Notes under the pieces: model-generated
Databases searched by the model: none
What the model was told of the DNA's origin: nothing
Seen by the model: only the letters and a program-made list of their open reading frames with translations
Shown: positions 15,445-20,281 of the stretch, one piece after another
Numbering within the stretch: the first letter of the stretch is position 1
How the letters are laid out: every line of letters starts with the position of its first letter
Program-made: the position numbers and the translations under genes
Source: MKRK01 sp001896915
GTDB taxonomy: Bacteria; Bacillota; Clostridia; Oscillospirales; Acutalibacteraceae
Reading direction: 5' to 3'
DNA: 20,281 nucleotides
Assembly (NCBI GenBank): GCA_937973935.1
Contig: CALJJF010000142.1
Location: 1-20,281, forward strand

Positions 15445-16584
15445 TTATTTCTTAACCTGCCAAATTTTTACCCAGTCAACCTTCATGGTTTGCGGGAAAA
15501 CAGTTGTTGCGTCCGGTGCCGGCGGCCAACCGCCAAGTGCGAAGTTAAGAATAACGAAGTGCGGGATGTGGAATGCAACACTCTTTGTAGGATCTGCATC
15601 CTTCGCAACATCAATTCTGCCAAACATACAACCGTTCAGATAGAAGCTGATCTTTCTGGAATCCCATTCCATGCCGTAAACTTGATATTCATCGCCCAAT
15701 GCTTTGCCCTTATCATTATCCGGCAAAGTATACGTTCCGCCGCTGCCTGCTTTATGTGCACCGCCCTGCGCTTCATCGATCCAGGCTTCTGCACCGGCAT
15801 TGGGATCGCACCAGTGGATTGCGGAGTGATACACACCGTCTGAAGAGCGTTCTTCACCGCCGACCAGCTCGATGATATCGATTTCGCCGCCCCAAGGCCA
15901 GCCCTTGCCGTTACCCATGGTCCAGAAGGCGGGCCATACGCCCTTGCCCTTGGGCATTTTTATGGATGCTTCAAATCTGCCGTATTTATAAAAGACTTTT
16001 CCTGAGCTGTCAATTTTACCGGCAGCATAAGGGAACTTTCTGATGGTATTGTCTGCTTTTGTTTCCTGAATGGGTGTTGCAAGCTTTTCTGCTTTAATGA
16101 GCAGGTTGCCATTCGCAACGCTGACATTCTCGGCTCTGTTCTTCTGTAATTCACCGCCGTTGGAATTATCGGATCTGTAGGACCAGTTTGCCATATTCAG
16201 TGTTGTTCCGTTGAAATCATCCATCCATTTCAGAACATAGTCTTGTCTTGAAATAGGGGAATACATGGTATCGCCAATCGTTTTCTTGTCAACGGCAATT
16301 GCCGGTGCCAGACGATCCAGCTCCTTTGTGGTAACAACAATCTTTTTCATTGTATCCGTGGTATAACCCTCGTCCGGATCCTCTGTCGGTGGCTCTGTAG
16401 TCACAAGCTCTGCTGTTGTAGTACTCTCAGAGGCCGTTGTGGTTACCTCTTCTGTTGTTGTGTCAGTCGCAGCGGCAGTAGTAGTGGTGGTGGTTGTAGA
16501 CGAAGATGAGGTCGGAGTTTTTTCACAACCAACTGCGAATACCATGACTAAAATAAGGGCAAGCGCTAAAATTCTTTTAATCAT
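15445..16584 (-). CDS. GH16 beta-1,3-glucanase lipoprotein (copy A)
   Basis: A 379-residue lipoprotein enzyme. The lipobox ends at Cys20 (A-V-G-C). A Thr/Ser/Glu-rich tether (about 23-70), a short unassigned segment (about 75-115), and the GH16 beta-jelly-roll (about 118-379) follow. The catalytic strand is G-G-E-I-D-I-I-E, with nucleophile Glu234, Asp236 and acid/base Glu239. The E-x-D-x-x-E spacing (beta-bulge form) is that of laminarinases rather than lichenases. It would hydrolyse beta-1,3- or mixed-linkage glucan at the cell surface. It is clearly less related to the two upstream GH16 genes than they are to each other. An AAAGGA site lies about 10 bases before ATG. It has its own promoter overlapped by a palindrome, and a strong terminator downstream. 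Confidence 0.92.
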   Translation of the reverse strand: MIKRILALALILVMVFAVGCEKTPTSSSSTTTTTTTAAATDTTTEEVTTTASESTTTAELVTTEPPTEDPDEGYTTDTMKKIVVTTKELDRLAPAIAVDKKTIGDTMYSPISRQDYVLKWMDDFNGTTLNMANWSYRSDNSNGGELQKNRAENVSVANGNLLIKAEKLATPIQETKADNTIRKFPYAAGKIDSSGKVFYKYGRFEASIKMPKGKGVWPAFWTMGNGKGWPWGGEIDIIELVGGEERSSDGVYHSAIHWCDPNAGAEAWIDEAQGGAHKAGSGGTYTLPDNDKGKALGDEYQVYGMEWDSRKISFYLNGCMFGRIDVAKDADPTKSVAFHIPHFVILNFALGGWPPAPDATTVFPQTMKVDWVKIWQVKK

Positions 16585-16611
16585 AAAAATGTTTTCCTTT
16601 CATAAATTAAT

Positions 16612-16641
16612 ATCATATTGTGTGAACAATATTAATTACAA
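16612..16641 (-). promoter_or_regulatory. Promoter of GH16 copy A with overlapping operator
   Basis: TTGTAA (16641-16636), 18-base spacer and TATGAT (16617-16612). A perfect palindrome ATATTGT-GTGA-ACAATAT (16615-16632) fills the spacer and covers part of the -10. Its ATTGT/ACAAT arms resemble LacI-family half sites. A repressor here would block polymerase directly. Confidence 0.55.
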
Positions 16642-16642
16642 G

Positions 16643-17653
16643 CTATTGATAATCGTATACTCTTACATAATCGACTTTGAACTGGCTGTTTGGAGGAAGC
16701 TTCGTGTTTGAATGCCCTCCGTCTAACATTCTTTTTTGCAGTGCGTAATTTAAAATGATATGATGGGGTTGGTGCAGCTCTGACATGTATTCGCTGGTGA
16801 TGCTCTCAGAGCCAAAAATAACATCGTCCAGATAGAAGGATATTTTCTGGGGCGTCCATATCATCCCCATCCGATGATAATCATTGGTCAGACCCTTTGA
16901 TTCAGGACCGTCATAATAACTATCGCTTCCTGATGATGATGCATGAGAATTGGCGGCATTCGCAAAATGAAAACTCGATTTATACGAGGTTTCCAGATCG
17001 CCATAGTATTCCACAATGTCTATTTCACCACTTTGGGGCCAGTTGTATTTGTCCCCCGTTGTCCAAAAGGCGGCCCAGGATGCCGTTCCCTTCGGCAGGA
17101 TTGCACGTATTTCAAAAATACCGTATTTCTGTGAGAACTTGCCTTTTGTATAAATATCACCTGAGGTATATTCGGCTTGTTTGTATTTTTCCTTGATGCA
17201 TTGAATGATTAGACTGCCGTTTTCAACCCGGACATTGTCTGTGTCTCTGTAGGTATAATATTGGGGTTCCCCGTTTCTGTAGGGATATCTGGTATCGGAG
17301 GTTTCATAGCTCCATTTGGTTTCATCCAGCGTCGTTCCGTTGAATTCATCGCTCCAGATCAGCCGTTTTCCTTCGGTTTCCGGTCTTGGCTTTGGGGTTG
17401 TAGGTTCTTGGGTCGTTTTCTGTGTGGTATCATTTTTTGTTGTCACCACAGGATTGTTGACGGTGGTAACCATACCGGACGACACGGCAGTTGTCAATAC
17501 AGCCTGTGTTGTTGTTATGCCGTCAGCGTCATGTATCGTTGTGCTTGAGGATGCAGAGGTCGGAGGCTCTGAGCTGCTTTTCTTTGGTTTTTTATCACAA
17601 CTGCAAAGCAGGACGATGGATAGCATCATAATCAGTAATATGACTTTTTTCAT
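16643..17653 (-). CDS. GH16 beta-1,3-glucanase lipoprotein (copy B)
   Basis: A 336-residue lipoprotein. The signal ends L-C-S-C-D-K-K, so Cys19 is the likely lipidated residue. A Ser/Thr-rich tether (about 25-93) leads to a GH16 domain (about 96-336) with catalytic strand S-G-E-I-D-I-V-E: Glu210, Asp212 and Glu215, beta-bulge laminarinase type. Together with copy C it shares V-R-V-E-N-G, D-G-P, L-P-P-N-S-Q and the C-terminal D-Y-V-R-(V/I)-Y-D, so the two are tandem paralogues. GGAGG precedes the ATG. The promoter block is nearly the same as that of copy C. The stop is TAG, and no terminator follows, so transcripts may continue into copy A. Confidence 0.92.
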   Translation of the reverse strand: MKKVILLIMMLSIVLLCSCDKKPKKSSSEPPTSASSSTTIHDADGITTTQAVLTTAVSSGMVTTVNNPVVTTKNDTTQKTTQEPTTPKPRPETEGKRLIWSDEFNGTTLDETKWSYETSDTRYPYRNGEPQYYTYRDTDNVRVENGSLIIQCIKEKYKQAEYTSGDIYTKGKFSQKYGIFEIRAILPKGTASWAAFWTTGDKYNWPQSGEIDIVEYYGDLETSYKSSFHFANAANSHASSSGSDSYYDGPESKGLTNDYHRMGMIWTPQKISFYLDDVIFGSESITSEYMSELHQPHHIILNYALQKRMLDGGHSNTKLPPNSQFKVDYVRVYDYQ

Positions 17654-17675
17654 TGCCCCTCCTTATGGTAATTCC

Positions 17676-17707
17676 TATTATAACAAATTATGAAACAAAT
17701 TGCATCA
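17676..17707 (-). promoter_or_regulatory. Promoter of GH16 copy B (duplicated block)
   Basis: Minus-strand TATAAT (17682-17677) with TG-T just upstream (extended -10) and ATGCAA at the -35 position. The 32-base block matches the one before copy C at 28 of 32 positions. Confidence 0.65.
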
Positions 17708-17717
17708 ACAAAATATT

Positions 17718-18725
17718 TCAATTATCGTATATTCTAACATAATCAATTTTATACTGGGAATTTGGCGGCAGGGTTTCCAATGGCTTTGCATCCTCCGCTT
17801 CCAAAACATTTCTCATCAATGCATAATTCAGTAAGATGTATTGAGGCTGACGCAGCTCAGAGCGGTTCACATCGGTAATATCCTGAGAGCCATATATCAC
17901 ATTGTCCAGATAAAAGGAAATCTTACTTTCGGTCCATATCATCCCGAACAAATGATAGTCATTGACAAAATCATTGGCGGCGGGTCCGTCATACCGGCCG
18001 TAATCCCCGCTTGTGGCAACATGATTGTTTGCCGGACCACTGAAATGCAATGTAGATGTGGCAATGTTCGGGCCTGTGCCGTAGTATTCTAAAATATCAA
18101 TTTCACCGCAGGCGGGCCAGCCGTAGCGAATGCCCATAGTCCAGAACGCAGGCCATGCGGCCTTGCCCTTGGGCATCTTAGCGCGCATTTCAAATATACC
18201 GTAGCTGAACTCAGCTCTGCCCCTTGTATTGACACTTCCTGAGGTATAGCTGCCATCTGCTTCTCTTCGGGCTTCTAAAACAAGATTGCCGTTTTCCACA
18301 CGAACATTTCTCTTGTCCCGAAAGGTATAAGCCTGAGGCTCATTGTTTCGAACATACCCGACCTCATAGCCCCAATTGGATTCATCCAGCTCAGCGCCGT
18401 TAAACTCATCGCTCCACCGAAGATTTTTTCCTTGGGTAATGGGCGTAACTTTTCTTGTGGTTACTGTGACTGTTTTGGTGGTTGTAGCCTTCGTTGTGGT
18501 TATTCCCACCCCGGGTCTAGCGGTTGTTACCGTCTGTTGATTGGTGCCTGTTTGTGTTTGCGATTCGGAAATGGTATTTGTAATGCCATTGGTTTCTCGT
18601 GGTGTGGCATTCTGCGTTGTTGCCGTCGGTGTTGTTTGTTTCACCTGCGACTGTGTATCGCTAATACTGCAACTGCACGAGAGAGCTATCATGAAAATTA
18701 TAAGTACAAGTGCCAGTGCCTTCAT
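17718..18725 (-). CDS. GH16 beta-1,3-glucanase lipoprotein (copy C)
   Basis: A 335-residue lipoprotein paralogous to copy B. ATG 18725 is chosen because GGGAG lies 6-7 bases upstream and a signal sequence starts at once; an in-frame start 10 codons earlier lacks a site. The signal ends A-L-S-C-S-C, so Cys17 or Cys19 would be lipidated; neither gives a textbook lipobox. A Thr-rich tether (about 28-98) precedes the GH16 domain (about 100-335), with C-G-E-I-D-I-L-E giving Glu208, Asp210 and Glu213. The predicted role is the same as for copy B, surface cleavage of beta-1,3-glucan. A small difference in loop sequences around the active site suggests a shift in preferred substrate. Confidence 0.92.
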   Translation of the reverse strand: MKALALVLIIFMIALSCSCSISDTQSQVKQTTPTATTQNATPRETNGITNTISESQTQTGTNQQTVTTARPGVGITTTKATTTKTVTVTTRKVTPITQGKNLRWSDEFNGAELDESNWGYEVGYVRNNEPQAYTFRDKRNVRVENGNLVLEARREADGSYTSGSVNTRGRAEFSYGIFEMRAKMPKGKAAWPAFWTMGIRYGWPACGEIDILEYYGTGPNIATSTLHFSGPANNHVATSGDYGRYDGPAANDFVNDYHLFGMIWTESKISFYLDNVIYGSQDITDVNRSELRQPQYILLNYALMRNVLEAEDAKPLETLPPNSQYKIDYVRIYDN

Positions 18726-18774
18726 TTGCTTCTCCCTTATGTACCGTTTGGTCATTTTAAACTATTAGCTTAAT

Positions 18775-18806
18775 TATTATAACAAATATTAAGACAAATT
18801 GCATCA
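18775..18806 (-). promoter_or_regulatory. Promoter of GH16 copy C (duplicated block)
   Basis: Minus-strand TATAAT (18781-18776) with an upstream TG-T (extended -10) and ATGCAA at the -35 position, about 50 bases before the start codon. The conserved TGATGCAATTTGT upstream of the box is shared with copy B and may bind a regulator. Confidence 0.65.
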
Positions 18807-18987
18807 TTTATTTTTAAGTAATTGTTTACAAAAAAACATTGCAAAAATTGTTTCAGTATACTAAAAATTTTGATGCTCGGTTGTTAATTTGAACTTTATG
18901 GATATATTCTACTGGTTATCTGCATAAAACAGGGTGTTGCGGCGTGATTGCCAATAATTACACTTTTAGAAACTCTTTGAAGATGAG

Positions 18988-19094
18988 AGAGGCACAGCCC
19001 TGATAAAAGAAGGGCGCTTGATAAAACGATTATGAAAATGAATTCTTTTATCTGTTCAGGGAATCCATTCGAAATCAATCATTGCTGTGCCTCT
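18988..19094. repeat. 107-base imperfect inverted repeat, long hairpin
   Basis: The left arm is uninterrupted (18988-19011). Its parts pair with three right-hand blocks: AGAGGCACAGC with 19084-19094, CCCTGA with 19056-19061, and TAAAAGAA with 19043-19050 (one C is shared between the first two). Unpaired inserts of 22 and 5 bases lie on the right side. It begins 33 bases after the dockerin gene stop. It could be a structured 3' end, a small RNA or a relic of a short transposon. Confidence 0.6.
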
Positions 19095-19127
19095 GTTTTC
19101 CTTATCTCTATAAAAGATTACAGGTTT

Positions 19128-20281
19128 TTAGTTTTGTGAAATCAACTTGATTTTTAACAAATGTTGCTTTAGGAATAATAAATCAATGACCGAAACATCC
19201 TCCAGTTCATCTCTGTCAAGATTGGCAGCCACTTTGTTTGCTCCTGTTAATGAAATCATTCCCAGCAAATTCTTCTTGATCTTTAACAAATCAATTACTG
19301 AGATAGTTCCATCTCCGTCCACATCACCATATAAAACAATTGTATGATTTTCTTCTTCGGAGCCGTTATTCAGAATCTTTACCTTCATCCCCGTTGCGAT
19401 TTTCCCATTCGTCAAGAGAGATCCATTTTTAGAAACCTGAATATCAACTCCCAACTGTGGTTGAAAAGACGCCTTAAACCCTTCCAACATTGTACCCGGC
19501 AGAATTCCCCACAGGTACCCGTTACCTGTATGATAAGGATTGGTATACGGAGATGTTATGCCTGTAGTGGTCGAAGAGGGTGCTGTGGTGGTGGTAGATG
19601 TTGTGGATGTTGTAGCGAGCGTGGTAGAAGCTGTTGTAGATGTGGTCGTCGTAGCGGTCGTAGACGCTGTTGTGGAAGTCGTACTTGCGCTTAGGGATGT
19701 CGTCGTATCCGTTGTGGCCAGCTTGAATTGCAGGTCATCCACATACATGGCAGTACCGATCGGTTGGTTTTGGAATTCCAGCCAGATCGTGTTGGCCTGC
19801 CTCATGATTTCCGGCGTCACAAACACATCTCCCCAGGTTCCGGGACCATTTTTATAAAGCTTATCCGTCCATAAAATCGTGACCCAGCCACCATCCTTTG
19901 GAACAGAAGTCGTTTTGATGTATTCCATGCTGTTCGGTCCCTTGAAAATGATTTTAACACTTTGGGTGAGTCCGCCTGCACTTAACCAAAACCGGATACC
20001 CGTGGTGGGCTGGAACAGCTCATTTTGAATTTTAATGTCTAGCCTGCAGTTTGCCGCATAGGTCTGTGTATTTGCAATTGCAATACACTTCGTGCTGCCG
20101 GTTTGCGTACATAAGCCTGCCGAAGCATTCGAAACAGCGGCCTCACTCAGCCATGTTGTCGTATCGTTGCCGATGTTTCTGATCTTATTATTTTTTGTGC
20201 CGACAGGATCCGATTCCCAATTGTATAAGTCGGTAAAGCCTCCGTCGGTTGTAGTGGTGGTGGCGGTTGAAGCAACCCCGG
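19128..20281 (-). CDS. Secreted CBM-like protein with C-terminal X-dockerin (partial, 5' end outside window)
   Basis: The frame is open from the stop at 19128 to the window edge (383 residues visible); a Met at 19928 is internal, since coding continues upstream without a stop. From the edge: the end of a Thr-rich linker; a beta-sandwich domain (about 12-188 of the visible part) ending M-Y-V-D-D-L-Q-F, typical of CBM-type modules; a Thr/Ser linker of about 55 residues; a small beta X-type domain (about 250-316); and a dockerin (about 318-378). The first calcium loop is canonical (D-V-D-G-D-G-T-I-S-V-I-D). The second, N-L-D-R-D-E-L-E-D-V-S-V-I-D, is two residues longer than usual. The missing N-terminal part likely carries a catalytic domain and signal peptide. 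It would bind a cohesin on a scaffoldin or the cell surface. Confidence 0.88.
   Translation of the reverse strand, partial: GVASTATTTTTDGGFTDLYNWESDPVGTKNNKIRNIGNDTTTWLSEAAVSNASAGLCTQTGSTKCIAIANTQTYAANCRLDIKIQNELFQPTTGIRFWLSAGGLTQSVKIIFKGPNSMEYIKTTSVPKDGGWVTILWTDKLYKNGPGTWGDVFVTPEIMRQANTIWLEFQNQPIGTAMYVDDLQFKLATTDTTTSLSASTTSTTASTTATTTTSTTASTTLATTSTTSTTTTAPSSTTTGITSPYTNPYHTGNGYLWGILPGTMLEGFKASFQPQLGVDIQVSKNGSLLTNGKIATGMKVKILNNGSEEENHTIVLYGDVDGDGTISVIDLLKIKKNLLGMISLTGANKVAANLDRDELEDVSVIDLLFLKQHLLKIKLISQN

Larger units (their letters stand above)
18726..19127. other. 402-base intergenic region before GH16 copy C
   Basis: Holds the copy C promoter (18775-18806), an A/T-rich tract, and a large imperfect inverted repeat (18988-19094) close to the end of the dockerin gene. 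A 60-codon TTG-start frame on the minus strand (18896-19078) lies across the repeat, has no ribosome site and is probably not a gene. Confidence 0.7.

Noticed and set aside
18896..19078. 60-codon hydrophobic frame with TTG start, minus strand
   Set aside because: No ribosome site, lies across the inverted repeat, no recognisable family; open by chance.
19540..19857. Val-rich frame on the plus strand
   Set aside because: It is the reverse reading of Thr/Ser-rich linker codons of the dockerin protein; similar Val-rich or Cys-rich frames oppose the GH16 linkers.
19128..19928. Dockerin gene starting at the Met at 19928
   Set aside because: The frame stays open upstream to the window edge and encodes more of the same beta-sandwich domain, so this Met is internal.
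1..20281. CRISPR array, tRNA, rRNA, insertion sequence or prophage
   Set aside because: No regularly spaced repeats, no tRNA-like cloverleaf, and no transposase, integrase or phage genes were seen.

Overview
The window reads as accessory, polysaccharide-degrading DNA from a low-to-moderate GC, Gram-positive anaerobe, most likely a cellulosome-forming clostridium (Oscillospiraceae/Acetivibrio-like). The reasons are AGGAGG-type ribosome sites, A/T-rich spacers with sigma-A promoters, two dockerin modules with calcium-binding repeats, three secreted GH16 lipoproteins with Thr/Ser-rich linkers, a class D-like sortase, and LRR and transglutaminase-like surface proteins. The taxonomy is inferred; no rRNA, tRNA, integrase, IS element or CRISPR array is visible.

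Left part (1-4500), envelope genes. An LRR lipoprotein gene (+) converges with and overlaps a membrane-anchored transglutaminase-like gene (-). Across overlapping head-on promoters, the transglutaminase gene faces a (+) operon: a small secreted protein with a C-terminal membrane segment, a sortase, and a membrane-protein gene split by an in-frame TAG. A strong bidirectional hairpin terminator closes this part.

Middle part (4500-9550), all minus strand. A secreted dockerin-CE2 esterase, a stand-alone AraC DNA-binding domain, and a cytoplasmic GH130 mannoside phosphorylase suggest use of acetylated (gluco)mannan. Next comes a 612-residue surface protein of unknown function with a C-terminal anchor and lectin-like beta-rich domains.

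Right part (9550-20281), all minus strand. It encodes a cytoplasmic GH30, a GH94 disaccharide phosphorylase, a ribokinase-family kinase, a divergent ribulose-phosphate-3-epimerase-like protein, three GH16 beta-1,3-glucanase lipoproteins and, cut by the window edge, a secreted protein with a CBM-like domain and a C-terminal X-dockerin pair. The simplest model is beta-1,3(1,6)-glucan (laminarin-type) use. Lipid-anchored GH16 enzymes and dockerin proteins cut the polymer outside. Phosphorylase (GH94) and beta-glucanase/glucosidase (GH30) finish oligosaccharides inside. No sugar transporter, cohesin scaffoldin or full-length regulator lies in the window, so those parts must be elsewhere. Several genes have their own promoter, and three of these overlap different operator-like palindromes, so the cluster looks like several regulated units and not one long operon.
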